Source of the DNA: Pelistega sp.
GTDB taxonomy: Bacteria; Pseudomonadota; Gammaproteobacteria; Burkholderiales; Burkholderiaceae_B
NCBI GenBank assembly: GCA_030538255.1
Contig: JAUNUI010000014.1
Coordinates: 19,903 to 83,902 of the forward strand
Length of the DNA stretch: 64,000 bases
Reading direction: 5' to 3'
Of this stretch, positions 1-11,677 are shown piece by piece. The position numbers were made by a program, and so were the translations under genes. The notes beneath the pieces were generated by a model. It saw only the letters and a list, made by a program, of their open reading frames with translations. It made no database searches and was not told the origin of the DNA. How positions within the stretch are numbered: the stretch's first letter is position 1; each line of letters opens with the position of its first letter.

Positions 1-1576
1 GGGTACCAATCACCGTATCGCCAATTTTATTCCCTATACCATAATATTTATAGCCGCGAATCGTCCGCGCACCACCGGTACGATAACCAAAGTCATCGGG
101 GAAAATGGTATCGTCGGCAGCCCAAACCTTACCGACCTCCGCACGCACCGTAACGACATCACGTCGCCCCATCGGGAACCAAACTTGACCTCGTGCTGAA
201 GCGCGCGCAAAGTTAGTGTTTTGTTTGAGGTTGCGCCCTATACCCACACCCACTTGCACCAAATTACCGCTGCGAGGGTCATATTTACTGTCTACATCTC
301 GGCGCAATATATCATAGGAGGCGACTACAGCAGGTAGCTTAAATTCCGGATTGACGGGGTCATCCTTACGCTTGACACTATCATAGGTCGCCAATATAGA
401 GAAGTTTCTTTCCCACTCTACGCGGCTATTGGGATCAAGCTTAAATTCATGCTTACGACGCCAACCCAAGCCTAGACTCGTGACTTTCTCATTGCTGATA
501 TCAGTGCGCCTAGCCATCAAACCGAGACTATCGACGGAACCATCTTCATTCGGTGGTAGGTAGAAGTCGGTATACAGACGTTGATTGTCCTTATCCACAC
601 CCGCACCAGCCTCGAAAATAATTGGCAAACCAAAAATCACTCTTTGCTCATACATGCCTTCTAGGCGCCCACCGACTACATCGTCAATACCAAAAGAGCC
701 CGTCACGACACGCGCAGGCCCTTCGGTCACGCGTACGGTCACAGGGAGCTCAGCGGTCTCTTGCTGGTAAATTTCTTCGCCTGGTGGTGTTTTTAAATTG
801 ACGAAAGCACCACGGAAGAAATTAGTCGATTGCAGCTGTTGTTGCCACTCATCGAGCATCTTTTGCTCAAAACGTGTGCCGGGTGCATACTGCACATAGC
901 GGTTCACCAAGCTAGCGGGCACCCGACGCAAACCAATCACTTCAATATGGCCTAACGTCACACTCGGACCGCTATCGATTAAAGTCGTCGTGGCCACACT
1001 CGAGGTTTCTGGGTTCACCACCGCTTGAGAATGTGCTAATCGTGCGAGAAAAAAGTCTTGCGCTTGTACTTGGTCCAAAAGGCGGGTCTTGGACGAGCTC
1101 CACCGTGCATTAATAAAGTCTTCGCCTACAGGCAAGCCCCAGGACTGACGTAATCCCTCCACACGCTCGCTGTATTCAGGCGCTAAAATTCGTCCCTTAA
1201 ACAGGGTATCAACATGGGTAACTTTAGAGATTTCACCTGGTTCGATTGAGATGTCCCAAGTGTCGCCTCCAATATCCTCACCCACTTCAAGGGTGACAAC
1301 TGGGTCAAAATAACCCTTGGTGGCTAAGGCAGAAACAACCGCATCGTGGCCCTTGCGACGAATACGCGCAGCCTCACCGCCGTCTTGGTCATCGGCCTGG
1401 CGTACGATAGCCCCGACGCCTTTTTGTACTACTTCTAAGACATCGGGAGGCAAGCCGCTAGGGTCAATGACCACCTCGGGCTTGGTATTCTTGGCTGCTT
1501 CTGTACTGTCTTGAGCCCACAGCGATGCGGGCATTAAGCATAAGAGTGTTAATACATAGCGACCAATTCTTGACAT
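1..1576 (-). CDS. tamA: TamA/BamA-family outer membrane assembly protein (3' end outside window)
   Basis: Reading the minus strand from an ATG at 1576 gives about 525 codons open to the window edge, so the C-terminus is missing. The product starts with a signal peptide (basic start, hydrophobic stretch, cleavage near SLWAQ), then POTRA-like repeats, then the start of an Omp85 beta-barrel; motifs such as RTGGARTIRGY near the truncated end are typical of Omp85 barrels. TamA works with TamB in the outer membrane to insert autotransporters and other barrels. The start lies 27 bp after the apbC stop, so the two may be co-transcribed. tamB would be expected just beyond the window. It could be another Omp85 member, but the domain size fits TamA best. 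Confidence 0.85.
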   Translation of the reverse strand, partial: MSRIGRYVLTLLCLMPASLWAQDSTEAAKNTKPEVVIDPSGLPPDVLEVVQKGVGAIVRQADDQDGGEAARIRRKGHDAVVSALATKGYFDPVVTLEVGEDIGGDTWDISIEPGEISKVTHVDTLFKGRILAPEYSERVEGLRQSWGLPVGEDFINARWSSSKTRLLDQVQAQDFFLARLAHSQAVVNPETSSVATTTLIDSGPSVTLGHIEVIGLRRVPASLVNRYVQYAPGTRFEQKMLDEWQQQLQSTNFFRGAFVNLKTPPGEEIYQQETAELPVTVRVTEGPARVVTGSFGIDDVVGGRLEGMYEQRVIFGLPIIFEAGAGVDKDNQRLYTDFYLPPNEDGSVDSLGLMARRTDISNEKVTSLGLGWRRKHEFKLDPNSRVEWERNFSILATYDSVKRKDDPVNPEFKLPAVVASYDILRRDVDSKYDPRSGNLVQVGVGIGRNLKQNTNFARASARGQVWFPMGRRDVVTVRAEVGKVWAADDTIFPDDFGYRTGGARTIRGYKYYGIGNKIGDTVIGT

Positions 1577-1603
1577 GGAAAACTAATACGTTGAGTTAAC
1601 ATA

Positions 1604-2695
1604 TTAGTGTTTTACCACAATTGGAGGGAATTTATGAGCCATATCTAGGGGTTGATTAGAAACATTAATCGCCACCTTACGAGCGATTAGGCGATAACGC
1701 TGGCTCGCATCTGCTTGTGGATCCGCGGAAACAATCGGCTTACCTGCATCGGAGAACTCACGGACCTGCATAGCAAGAGGCAAACCACCTAAATACGGGA
1801 GTTTCAAGGTCTTGGCCATATTTTCCCCGCCATGCTCACCAAAGATATGCTCCTCATGACCGCACTTCGAGCAGACATGCACACTCATATTTTCAACAAT
1901 ACCCAGGATTGGCACATTCACCTTATTGAACATATCCACGCCCTTGCGCACATCAAGTAAAGCTAAGTCTTGTGGGGTTGTCACAATCACTGAACCCGCA
2001 ACAGGAATCTTCTGCGCCATAGAGAGGGCAATATCCCCTGTACCTGGGGGCATATCAACGATTAAGTAATCGAGCTCAGGCCAGGCGGTAAGGCTCAATA
2101 ATTGATTTAAGGCTTGCACCACCATAGGACCACGCCAAATAGCGGCTTGATCATCATTCAGTAAAAAGCCAAACGAGTTCACATAAACACCATGCGCTTT
2201 CGGCGGAATCATATGTTTATTCTCGTCAAGCTCCGGTTTACCACGTAGGCCTAATAAGAGTGGCTGGCTTGGACCATAGATATCGGCATCTAAGATACCC
2301 ACATTCGCCCCTGATTGCGCTAAGGCGATGGCGAGGTTCACCGATGTCGTACTTTTACCCACACCGCCCTTACCTGATGCGACGGCAATAATATTTTTAA
2401 TTGTTTCAATGGGTTTTAGGCCATCTTGAACCTTATGTTTCTCGACACCATTTACCCAATTCAACTGTACGGATGTAATACCCTGAGGCGCTAAGAGTTG
2501 TTCGATTTGTTGTTGAATAGCGCCTTGGTCCGCAGCACTACAGAAATAACCAGGCTTAAAGCGAATTGTTGCCTTAGAACCATTGAGCGCAATATCGTTG
2601 GCTTTAATTTTATGACCGATGGGCTCGCCGATAATCGGGTCTTTAAGGCCGCTTAATACATTAAGTAAGTCGTTAGCTGAAACATTTACTGACAT
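1604..2695 (-). CDS. apbC: Mrp/ApbC-family iron-sulfur cluster carrier ATPase
   Basis: The 363-residue product has an N-terminal MIP18/DUF59 domain (about residues 6-80), then a ParA/MinD-like P-loop ATPase with the deviant Walker A GKGGVGKST near residue 110. A CSKCG pair around residue 275 is the CxxC that bridges the Fe-S cluster in the dimer. The family loads Fe-S clusters onto target proteins in the cytosol. In enterobacteria mrp is divergent from metG; here the same arrangement is kept with one small gene between. Its stop is 27 bp before tamA. Confidence 0.95.
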   Translation of the reverse strand: MSVNVSANDLLNVLSGLKDPIIGEPIGHKIKANDIALNGSKATIRFKPGYFCSAADQGAIQQQIEQLLAPQGITSVQLNWVNGVEKHKVQDGLKPIETIKNIIAVASGKGGVGKSTTSVNLAIALAQSGANVGILDADIYGPSQPLLLGLRGKPELDENKHMIPPKAHGVYVNSFGFLLNDDQAAIWRGPMVVQALNQLLSLTAWPELDYLIVDMPPGTGDIALSMAQKIPVAGSVIVTTPQDLALLDVRKGVDMFNKVNVPILGIVENMSVHVCSKCGHEEHIFGEHGGENMAKTLKLPYLGGLPLAMQVREFSDAGKPIVSADPQADASQRYRLIARKVAINVSNQPLDMAHKFPPIVVKH

Positions 2696-2791
2696 AATAC
2701 ATCCAAATCTAGTAGTAGAATAGAATTAATCATAACGTGTTTATGCGAAAATAGTTCGTAAACACCTTTAACTTCTCGGAGTATATCGCTC

Positions 2792-3082
2792 ATGCAAGAT
2801 TTTTTAGGCAATTTATTTAGAGGGATTTTATTTATCACTCTGACCATCGCCGGCCTAGTCTTAACCTTCTTCTTTATTGCTTTTGCCGTGGTGGTATTAG
2901 GCGTGTTGTATATCGTCTCCCTAGTGCGCGGCAAGAAATTCTCTGCCTCAGATTATTGGCAGCAGACCCGTCAACGGGCCCAGCAAACCCAATCTCAGTT
3001 TAATGGCCGCTTTAAGCAACCCAGCTACAGCCGTCGCAAACCAGAGGATGTAACGGACGTGGAGATTCGTGAAATTAAATAG
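2792..3082 (+). CDS. Small membrane protein, hypothetical
   Basis: A 96-residue product with one long or two closely spaced hydrophobic segments (about residues 8-44), followed by a basic, glutamine-rich cytoplasmic tail ending in acidic residues. A GGAG ribosome site lies about 11 nt before the ATG. It sits in the apbC-metG divergent region and reads towards metG, with two hairpins before metG, so it is probably its own unit. I do not recognise the family. The clean start signal and membrane character make it likely to be real. Confidence 0.65.
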   Translation: MQDFLGNLFRGILFITLTIAGLVLTFFFIAFAVVVLGVLYIVSLVRGKKFSASDYWQQTRQRAQQTQSQFNGRFKQPSYSRRKPEDVTDVEIREIK

Positions 3083-3238
3083 TCTGTGTTTGGAGCAAAT
3101 TCATTAAGGTGTACTTCTTATATCCTTGCTCGACTTATAAATCCGATCAGTACAGACGCAAAAACACGAGGCGATAGCACGCCATAAAATTCCTTTGGCC
3201 CGTCTCTTATTTCAGCTCTGAATCAGTGAAGTTCTCCT

Positions 3239-3273
3239 AAGGCGCTCCTCAACAAGTCAAGGGCGCCTTTACT
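3239..3273 (+). terminator. Candidate intrinsic terminator after the small membrane gene
   Basis: AAGGCGC at 3239-3245 pairs with GCGCCTT at 3263-3269, followed by an interrupted T run. The 309-bp gap 3083-3391 holds this hairpin and the next one and no gene. Confidence 0.5.
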
Positions 3274-3285
3274 TTTACGCTCGTT

Positions 3286-3307
3286 GCCGCCAAAAAGCGG
3301 CGCCCTT
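3286..3307 (+). terminator. Second short hairpin before metG
   Basis: GCCGC at 3286-3290 pairs with GCGGC at 3297-3301 across an A-rich loop, followed by GCCCTTTTA. It may be a back-up terminator or part of the metG leader. The short stem keeps confidence low. Confidence 0.35.
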
Positions 3308-3391
3308 TTATATCTGTTTCCCCCAAAACGCCGAAAAATCCTTGTATATCGTCTAAAATCATTCTTTTGCTTCTAGAAAAATTCGATAAAC

Positions 3392-5464
3392 ATGACTCGT
3401 ACTATTTTTGTTACCACAGCACTGCCGTACGCTAACGGCTCCTTCCATATTGGTCACATCATGGAATATATCCAAGCGGATATTTGGGTGCGAGCCATGC
3501 GAATGTCGGGCCATACGGTACACTTTGTTTGTGCCGATGATGCACACGGTGCGCCGATTATGCTCAAAGCTGAGAAAGACGGCATTACGCCTGAAGAGTT
3601 AGTCGCACGCATTGCTAATGAGCGCCCTACCTACCTTAACGGCTTTCATATCAAGTTTGACCATTGGCATAGCACGCATAGCCCAGAGAATACGGAAATT
3701 TCTGGCATTATTTATAAAGCGTTAAAAGACAATGGCTTAATTAGTCAGCGTACGATTGAACAATTCTACGACCCTGTGAAGGGCATGTTCCTGCCTGACC
3801 GCTATATTAAGGGTGAGTGCCCAACCTGTCACGCTAAGGATCAGTATGGCGATGCCTGTGAAGTTTGTAGCTCGGTATATCAACCGACTGAATTGATTAA
3901 TCCTTACTCAACCTTGAGTAATGCCACACCAGTCTTGAAGACCTCCGAACACTTCTTCTTTAATCTCTCAGACCCACGCTGCGTCGAGTTCCTCCATGAA
4001 TGGACTCACGGCACGAATCGTCAAGGCAATAAGCGCTTACAGTCTGAAGTCTTAGCCAAAACCCGCGAGTGGCTTGGTGATGATGCGGAGAACAGCAAAC
4101 TCAATGACTGGGATATCTCGCGTGATGCGCCTTATTTTGGCATTGAAATCCCTGATGCACCAGGCAAGTATTTCTATGTGTGGTTGGATGCGCCGGTTGG
4201 CTATCTTGCCTCTTTAAAAGCCTATTGCGACCTGAATGGCCTAGACTTTGATGCCATTCTTGACCCGAATGGCGACACTGAGCAGATTCACTTTATCGGT
4301 AAAGATATTATTTATTTCCACGCCCTCTTCTGGCCAGCGATGTTAAAGTTCTCAGGTCGTAAAGTACCTGATCAGTTGAATGCTCATGGCTTTATTACCG
4401 TCAGTGGTGAGAAGATGTCGAAGAGCCGTGGCACAGGTATTTCACCCTTGCGCTACTTAGATCTGGATATGAATGCCGAATGGATGCGCTACTATATCGC
4501 CGCCAAGTTGAACTCTAAGGTTGAGGACGTGGACTTCAATCCTGATGACTTTATCGCTCGTGTGAATGCTGACCTCATTGGTAAATACATTAATATTGCC
4601 AGCCGTGCCGCTAACTTTATTAGCAAACACTTTGATGGTCAATTAGCGTATCACGGTGGCGAGAACGAGATTCGCGCTGAAATCGAGCCCTTGGTAAAAG
4701 CGGTGAGTGCCGACTTTGAAGCCCGCGAATATGGACGCGCCATCCGCACCATGATGACGTATGCCGACACCATTAACCAAGCCTTCGACCAAGCACAGCC
4801 TTGGGTCTTAGCCAAGGGTATTAGCAGTGCCGATGATGAGCAGAAAGCGCAATTACAAGCGATTTGCTCGCGTGCGATTGCTGGCTTTAAAGCACTCTCG
4901 GTCTTATTAAGCCCAGTACTTCCTGTACTAAGCCAACGTGTTGCGCAAGAACTCTTTAGTTTAGATCGCAACTTTGTCTGGTCTGATGCGGTCGAATTAC
5001 CAAGCACTATTGCCCCATTTAAACATTTAATGCAACGTGTTGATATCGCCCAAGTTGATGCCTTACTTGAACCCCCTGTTGAAGTTGCACCGACACCAAA
5101 ACCAGGCGGTGAAGAAATCGCCGAAACCATTAAGATTGACGATTTCGCCAAGATTGACCTACGTATTGCCAAGATTGTGAATTGCGAACATGTCGAAGGG
5201 TCTGACAAATTGTTACGTCTGACGCTAGATGTTGGCGAAGGCAAGCACCGCAATGTCTTCTCGGGTATTAAATCGGCCTATCAACCTGAGGATTTAATTG
5301 GCAAACTTACTGTGATGGTGGCTAACTTAGCACCACGCAAAATGAAGTTCGGCATCTCTGAAGGTATGGTCTTAGCCGGTAGCGATGCCGACGAAAAGAA
5401 CAATCCTGGAATTTACATTTTGGAACCATGGGAAGGTGCCCAAGTTGGCATGCGTGTGCGATAA
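3392..5464 (+). CDS. metG: Methionyl-tRNA synthetase
   Basis: The 690-residue product charges tRNA-Met with methionine. The class I signature HIGH appears as FHIGH (residues 18-22) and KMSKS lies near residue 340. Four cysteines around residues 145-161 form the zinc knuckle of the long MetG1 type. The C-terminal 110 residues form the EMAPII-like tRNA-binding/dimerisation domain. Length matches E. coli MetG (677 aa). Confidence 0.98.
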   Translation: MTRTIFVTTALPYANGSFHIGHIMEYIQADIWVRAMRMSGHTVHFVCADDAHGAPIMLKAEKDGITPEELVARIANERPTYLNGFHIKFDHWHSTHSPENTEISGIIYKALKDNGLISQRTIEQFYDPVKGMFLPDRYIKGECPTCHAKDQYGDACEVCSSVYQPTELINPYSTLSNATPVLKTSEHFFFNLSDPRCVEFLHEWTHGTNRQGNKRLQSEVLAKTREWLGDDAENSKLNDWDISRDAPYFGIEIPDAPGKYFYVWLDAPVGYLASLKAYCDLNGLDFDAILDPNGDTEQIHFIGKDIIYFHALFWPAMLKFSGRKVPDQLNAHGFITVSGEKMSKSRGTGISPLRYLDLDMNAEWMRYYIAAKLNSKVEDVDFNPDDFIARVNADLIGKYINIASRAANFISKHFDGQLAYHGGENEIRAEIEPLVKAVSADFEAREYGRAIRTMMTYADTINQAFDQAQPWVLAKGISSADDEQKAQLQAICSRAIAGFKALSVLLSPVLPVLSQRVAQELFSLDRNFVWSDAVELPSTIAPFKHLMQRVDIAQVDALLEPPVEVAPTPKPGGEEIAETIKIDDFAKIDLRIAKIVNCEHVEGSDKLLRLTLDVGEGKHRNVFSGIKSAYQPEDLIGKLTVMVANLAPRKMKFGISEGMVLAGSDADEKNNPGIYILEPWEGAQVGMRVR

Positions 5465-5499
5465 TAAGTTCTATTAGCCATTCTCCTTAAGGACTTTGA

Positions 5500-6105
5500 A
5501 TGGAATTATCGCCTTGGCAGTTTGCCAAATCTATTAATAAGAAAATTCATCTGTCAGCACCAGCCATGTTCATTCATGAGCTGGTGAAAAACCCTGGCTG
5601 TATAGGCGCTATCTGTCCTAGTTCACAGAAACTCGCTCGCTGCATGGTATCAAGAATTGATACCACACAAGAGGGTCTCATCGTAGAGCTCGGCGCAGGC
5701 ACAGGGGTGATGACCCAAGCCTTATTGGACCATGGTGTCAAACCAGAGAACTTGCTTGTGATTGAGTTTGCTGACAACTTTTATTTACACTTAAAAGAGC
5801 GCTTTCCGCAACTTAGCATCATCCATGGTGATGCCGCACAACTGCGTGACTTATTACCCGCTGATGTCCAGATCAATACGATTGTCTCGAGCTTACCCTT
5901 AATCTCTTTGCCACCACCAGTGCGCCAAGCGATTGTGAGTCAATGGCAGAGTCTCTTGTGCGAAACTGGTCAAGTGGTGCAGTTCACCTATAATTTAAAG
6001 TCCACCTATTGGCAGAAAGATATTCACACTACGCACTATGAAGAAGAATTCGTCTGGGCGAATATCCCACCCGCCAAGGTGATGCGTTTTCGTTTTCATT
6101 CCTAA
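5500..6105 (+). CDS. Class I SAM-dependent methyltransferase, phospholipid N-methyltransferase-like
   Basis: A 201-residue protein with the SAM-binding motif VELGAGTG near residues 63-70, an acidic residue at the end of strand 2 (VIEF) and a GDA after strand 3. The sequence recalls the COG3963 group (PmtA-like phospholipid N-methyltransferases, related in fold to KsgA). AAGGA lies 6 nt before the ATG. It sits 35 bp after metG and 14 bp before trmB, so the three may form an operon. The substrate cannot be read from sequence. Confidence 0.75.
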   Translation: MELSPWQFAKSINKKIHLSAPAMFIHELVKNPGCIGAICPSSQKLARCMVSRIDTTQEGLIVELGAGTGVMTQALLDHGVKPENLLVIEFADNFYLHLKERFPQLSIIHGDAAQLRDLLPADVQINTIVSSLPLISLPPPVRQAIVSQWQSLLCETGQVVQFTYNLKSTYWQKDIHTTHYEEEFVWANIPPAKVMRFRFHS

Positions 6106-6119
6106 TTTTTTATTGTTTT

Positions 6120-7918
<1,799 letters not shown>

Positions 7919-7928
7919 GCGCAGGTAA

Positions 7929-7997
7929 GGCTACGACCTTAATGAGCCCGAAATCTTGGCTCAGTTGTTAAGAGCCGCGAATTGGTTTGCGAGTTAA
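7929..7997 (+). pseudogene. Degenerate copy of the pip 3' end
   Basis: The 59 bases 7862-7920 recur at 7941-7999 with most positions matching. Read in the same frame the copy gives GYDLNEPEIL...NWFAS-stop against [10 protein letters not shown]...DQFAN-stop in pip. Many differences are at third positions or conservative. A stop lies just upstream at 7926-7928, so this is a remnant, not a gene. It is either the tail of a lost second pip copy or an old local duplication. Confidence 0.7.
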
Positions 7998-8026
7998 GCA
8001 CACAAAGCATTGCGGAAATATACTAA

Positions 8027-8075
8027 GGGCGGCTTACATATAGCTGCCCTTTGCTCGGATATGGCCGCCCTTTTC
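8027..8075 (+). terminator. Intrinsic terminator after pip
   Basis: GGGCGGC at 8027-8033 pairs with GCCGCCC at 8064-8070, followed by TTTT. It ends the metG-to-pip block. The remaining 160 bp to the next gene is AT-rich and should hold that gene's promoter. Confidence 0.75.
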
Positions 8076-8236
8076 TCGAAAAAACCTAAAAACACCCATC
8101 CAAACTTAGGTTTTCAGCTTAAACCATTTACATTTTGCATTAAACTAACATTTGTTTACTAAAGCCTACTTGGTATTGTAAGAATTTTGTAGAATAATAG
8201 AGCGTAAGTTCTTTTCATTTCACACAAGGAGTTGTA

Positions 8237-8674
8237 ATGGGAATTTTTAATTTTGTAAAAGAAGCTGGTGCTAAATTATTCGGTGGCTCTGAAGCCAAAG
8301 CCGCGTCTGCCGAAGAACTCAAACAAGAACTCGAGAAGCATAATCTGAATGCTGAAGGTCTAGATATTTCAGTTGACGGCGATAAAGTGACCGTTGCTGG
8401 TAAAGCACAATCAACAGAAATTGCTGAGAAAATTACCATTGCTTTAGGTAACACACTAGGTATTTCACAAGTTGAAAGCAAAGTGGAAGCCATCAGCGCA
8501 GGTATGGAATCTCGTATGTATACCGTAGTTAAGGGCGACACACTTTCTAAAATTTCTAAAGAGATGTATGGCGACCCTAACAAGTATCAAAAAATCTTTG
8601 AAGCCAACAAACCAATGTTGACTCACCCAGATAAGATTTACCCAGGTCAAGTACTACGTATTCCTGAGCTATAA
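8237..8674 (+). CDS. kbp: BON-LysM potassium-binding protein Kbp (YgaU)
   Basis: A 145-residue protein with no signal peptide. A BON domain spans about residues 22-85 and a LysM domain (YTVVKGDTLSKISKEMYG onward) spans about 95-143. This is the layout and length of E. coli Kbp/YgaU (149 aa), a cytoplasmic K+ sensor. AAGGAG lies 7 nt before the ATG. It is monocistronic, flanked by the pip terminator and by the shared terminator with ffh. Some annotations call it peptidoglycan-binding protein LysM. Confidence 0.9.
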   Translation: MGIFNFVKEAGAKLFGGSEAKAASAEELKQELEKHNLNAEGLDISVDGDKVTVAGKAQSTEIAEKITIALGNTLGISQVESKVEAISAGMESRMYTVVKGDTLSKISKEMYGDPNKYQKIFEANKPMLTHPDKIYPGQVLRIPEL

Positions 8675-8754
8675 TTTTTATCTTACAGGTTCGATTAAGG
8701 GCTTAATTGCTTAGCTACACCTTGTTTAATGCAGGAAGTGCTTAAGCCACAAAT

Positions 8755-8786
8755 TCTTAAACAGCGATTTGATTAAACAGCGATTT
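8755..8786. repeat. Two tandem copies of a 16-bp unit
   Basis: TTAAACAGCGATTTG occurs twice head to tail between kbp and its terminator. It belongs with the many short tandem repeats in intergenic parts of this window. Confidence 0.7.
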
Positions 8787-8808
8787 GCCACTTGATCACC
8801 TAAGACGC

Positions 8809-8841
8809 AAAAAGGACTTTTCCGTGGAAAAGTCCTTTTTT
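8809..8841. terminator. Bidirectional terminator between kbp and ffh
   Basis: AAAAAGGACTTTTCC pairs with GGAAAAGTCCTTTTTT across a 2-nt gap, giving a near-perfect 15-bp stem with an A tract before and a T tract after. It can stop both convergent genes. Confidence 0.9.
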
Positions 8842-8855
8842 ATGGTGATACTAAA

Positions 8856-10286
8856 TTAACGCTTCTTACCAAAGCCGCCGAAAGCGCCTAGGCCTGAGCC
8901 CATCCCCTTCAAGGCATTCATGCCGCGCATCATCTTGCCCATGCCGCCTTTTTTGAATTGCTTCATCATGCCTTGCATCTGCTCAAACTGCTTGAGTAAG
9001 CGATTCACTTCTTGTACGGGCACACCCGCACCTGCAGCAATACGGCGCTTACGTGAAGCCTTAAGCAAGTCGGGCTTGCTACGCTCTTCAGGGGTCATGG
9101 AGTTTAGGATGCCTTCGGTACGACGCATCTGCTTCTCAGCTTGACCGCTTTGCATCTGGCTCGCCGCTTGGGCAAATTGCGCGGGTAACTTCTCAAGTAG
9201 TGACCCCATATCGCCCATCTTCTTCACTTGCTGCAGCTGGTCACGGAAATCGTTTAAATCAAAGCCTGTGCCACTCTTGATTTTCTTGGCCATCTTCTCG
9301 GCTTCAGCAATATCAATATTGCTTTGCACCTTCTCAACCAAGGAAACAATATCACCCATGCCCAGGACGCGCTGCGCCATTCGCTCAGGGTGGAAGGGCT
9401 CTAGGCCATCTAACTTCTCAGAGACACCGATAAACTTCAGCGGCTTGCCTGTAATGTGGCGCACCGATAAAGCCGCACCACCACGCGCATCACCATCCAG
9501 CTTAGTCAATACCACACCGGTTAATGGCAGCGCCTCAGAGAAGGCCTTGGCTACGTTCACAGCATCCTGACCTTGCATAGCATCGACCACGAATAAGGTC
9601 TCCACAGGATTGAGTAGCTTATGCAATTGACTAATCTCTTGCATCATCGCTTCATCAATACCTAAGCGACCGGCCGTATCGACAATCAGGACATCATAGT
9701 AATGACGCTTAGCATGGTCTAAAGCGGCTTTAGCAATGTCTTGTGGCTTTTGGCTACTATCGGAAGCGAAGAAATCCACGCCAACTTGCGTAGCCACGGT
9801 CTTCAACTGTTCAATCGCGGCGGGGCGGTAGACGTCAGCACTCACGACTAAGACTTTCTTCGCGGCGCCTTTTTTCCCATTCTGGTGATAATTGCCAGAA
9901 TGCAATAGCTTGGCAAGTTTACCCGTGGTTGTGGTCTTACCCGCACCCTGCAAACCAGCCATCAGAATAATCGCGGGCGGTTGACTGGCTAGGGATAGTT
10001 CCGTGGCATGTTCACCCAAGTCGGCGCCCATCAGGGCCGTGAGTTCTTTATGCACCACACCCACTAAGGCCTGACCAGGACTTAAGCTACCGGCGACCTC
10101 TTCACCAAGGGCTTTCTCCTTGACCTTAGCAATAAATTCGCGCACGACGGGCAAAGAAACGTCGGCCTCTAATAAGGCCATACGCACTTCGCGCAACATC
10201 TCCTGCGTATTCGATTCAGTTAATCGCGCCTCGCCACGCATGGTTTTCATGACGCGGGACAAACGATTCGTTAAGTTATCAAACAT
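8856..10286 (-). CDS. ffh: Signal recognition particle protein Ffh (SRP54)
   Basis: The 476-residue GTPase binds 4.5S RNA and signal sequences of nascent membrane proteins. It has the N domain, a G domain with GLQGAGKTT (P-loop), DTAGR and TKLDGDARGG, and a methionine-rich C-terminal M domain ending in a Gly/Met/Lys tail. Length is slightly above E. coli Ffh (453 aa). It is divergent from ypjD, as in many Proteobacteria. Confidence 0.98.
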   Translation of the reverse strand: MFDNLTNRLSRVMKTMRGEARLTESNTQEMLREVRMALLEADVSLPVVREFIAKVKEKALGEEVAGSLSPGQALVGVVHKELTALMGADLGEHATELSLASQPPAIILMAGLQGAGKTTTTGKLAKLLHSGNYHQNGKKGAAKKVLVVSADVYRPAAIEQLKTVATQVGVDFFASDSSQKPQDIAKAALDHAKRHYYDVLIVDTAGRLGIDEAMMQEISQLHKLLNPVETLFVVDAMQGQDAVNVAKAFSEALPLTGVVLTKLDGDARGGAALSVRHITGKPLKFIGVSEKLDGLEPFHPERMAQRVLGMGDIVSLVEKVQSNIDIAEAEKMAKKIKSGTGFDLNDFRDQLQQVKKMGDMGSLLEKLPAQFAQAASQMQSGQAEKQMRRTEGILNSMTPEERSKPDLLKASRKRRIAAGAGVPVQEVNRLLKQFEQMQGMMKQFKKGGMGKMMRGMNALKGMGSGLGAFGGFGKKR

Positions 10287-10504
10287 ATCTGCTTCACTTT
10301 TTGTAGAAGGCCTTCAATGCTATACTACGATATGGTATGGCGTTCAGTTAGCGCTTTAGTTCTAAACCTCAAGGAAGAACTTCAATGAAGAATTTCAACG
10401 AGGCTTTAAGCGTAGTCTTTTCGTTAAGCTCAGTACTTTAGATTAGCACTTGCGCTCAGAACATCGATACCGATTCATAGACACATTTTTGGCGTATTCG
10501 ATTC

Positions 10505-11353
10505 ATGTCATCCGATATTGTATTGCACTATCTCACAGCGTTGGGTTATCTAGGCTTAGGCACCGTAATTTGGTGGGCCTTATATAAACACGTGGAGATT
10601 AATAAGTACAAGCCTTGGTACTCCGTCAGCCTATTATTCCTCATCATCATCCATGGTGTAGCGATTCATATGACTATGCTGCATGAGAGTCATATTACGA
10701 TCAATTGGTCGCTAGGGCTGTCATTTACCATCTGGATTGGCTTGATGATTTATTGGCTAGAGAGCAATTTCATCAAGGCCTATGGTTTCTTGCTCGCCCT
10801 CTTACCAATCGCCTCCTTAGTCAGCTTTCTGGCGGCCATCTTCCCGCCCGATAGCGAGACCGCGGTGATGGTAATTAAGAACAATACCTTCTTGGTACAC
10901 CTGATTATTTCCTTAATCTCGTACAGTATTATTGCGGTTGGCGCACTACAAGCCGTGATTATGACGGGTTTAGATCGCCACTTGCACCGCCCGCAAGACT
11001 TTAGCAAGACACCGAGTATATGGAGCCGCGCCTTGGATGCACAACCCCCATTAATGGTGCAAGAACGCATTCTCTTTCGCTTAATTGGGATTGGTTTTGT
11101 GCTAATGACCCTAGCGATTATCACGGGCAGTGTGGTCTCAATGAACGCCACAGGTGCCATCTTACCACGCGACCATAAGACCTTCTTCACCCTAATCTCT
11201 TGGTTGATTTTCGGTGTCTTATTATTTGGTCGTATTATGTGGGGCTGGCGAGGACGTGTATCGCTGCGTTGGACTCTCGTTGGCTTTGGTCTCTTAATGC
11301 TGGCCTACACAGGCACTCGTTTCATCTTTGAAGTATTACTCCATAGAGGCTAA
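10505..11353 (+). CDS. ypjD: CcsA-like inner membrane protein YpjD (CorE type)
   Basis: A 282-residue, about eight-helix membrane protein of the cytochrome c assembly (CcsA/CcmC-like) family that sits beside ffh in many Proteobacteria. Conserved histidines lie in the second and fifth helices. The E. coli homologue is linked to divalent metal tolerance, but the biochemical role is unclear. It is 3 bp from the next gene and so heads a three-gene operon with ampD. Confidence 0.85.
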   Translation: MSSDIVLHYLTALGYLGLGTVIWWALYKHVEINKYKPWYSVSLLFLIIIHGVAIHMTMLHESHITINWSLGLSFTIWIGLMIYWLESNFIKAYGFLLALLPIASLVSFLAAIFPPDSETAVMVIKNNTFLVHLIISLISYSIIAVGALQAVIMTGLDRHLHRPQDFSKTPSIWSRALDAQPPLMVQERILFRLIGIGFVLMTLAIITGSVVSMNATGAILPRDHKTFFTLISWLIFGVLLFGRIMWGWRGRVSLRWTLVGFGLLMLAYTGTRFIFEVLLHRG

Positions 11354-11356
11354 TCA

Positions 11357-11677
11357 ATGAAGTATTTGTTTTGGCTAGTGCTGATTTTCGGCGCGCTTTT
11401 CTTCTATCGTAAAGCCGTGGCGAATGCACAAAGAGCCCGTATGCAAGAGCGCCATCCGAACGCAGCTCAGCAGACAGGCAATCAGGCTCAGGGTGCGCCA
11501 GAGCGTGGTAGGCGCTTTGGTCGTGCAGGCCGTAAAGCGCATCAAGAAGGCTTAAAGACCATTACCATGGTGCAATGTGAACATTGTCATACCCATGTAC
11601 CTGAGGATGAAGCGCTGATTCGTTATGGTCATGCCTGGTGCAATGAAGAGCATGAGCGCTTAGGACCTAGAGCGTGA
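11357..11677 (+). CDS. PP0621-family protein
   Basis: A 106-residue protein with an N-terminal hydrophobic segment (residues 2-18) that probably anchors it in the membrane, a basic linker, and a C-terminal metal-binding motif: CEHCH followed by GHAWCNEEH. The pattern matches the PP0621 family that commonly lies between ypjD-like genes and ampD in Betaproteobacteria. The function is unknown. Its stop overlaps the GTG start of ampD (GTGA). Confidence 0.75.
   Translation: MKYLFWLVLIFGALFFYRKAVANAQRARMQERHPNAAQQTGNQAQGAPERGRRFGRAGRKAHQEGLKTITMVQCEHCHTHVPEDEALIRYGHAWCNEEHERLGPRA

Noticed and set aside
4651-5253. 200-codon open frame on the minus strand
   Set aside because: Antisense to metG and without start signal or recognisable domain.
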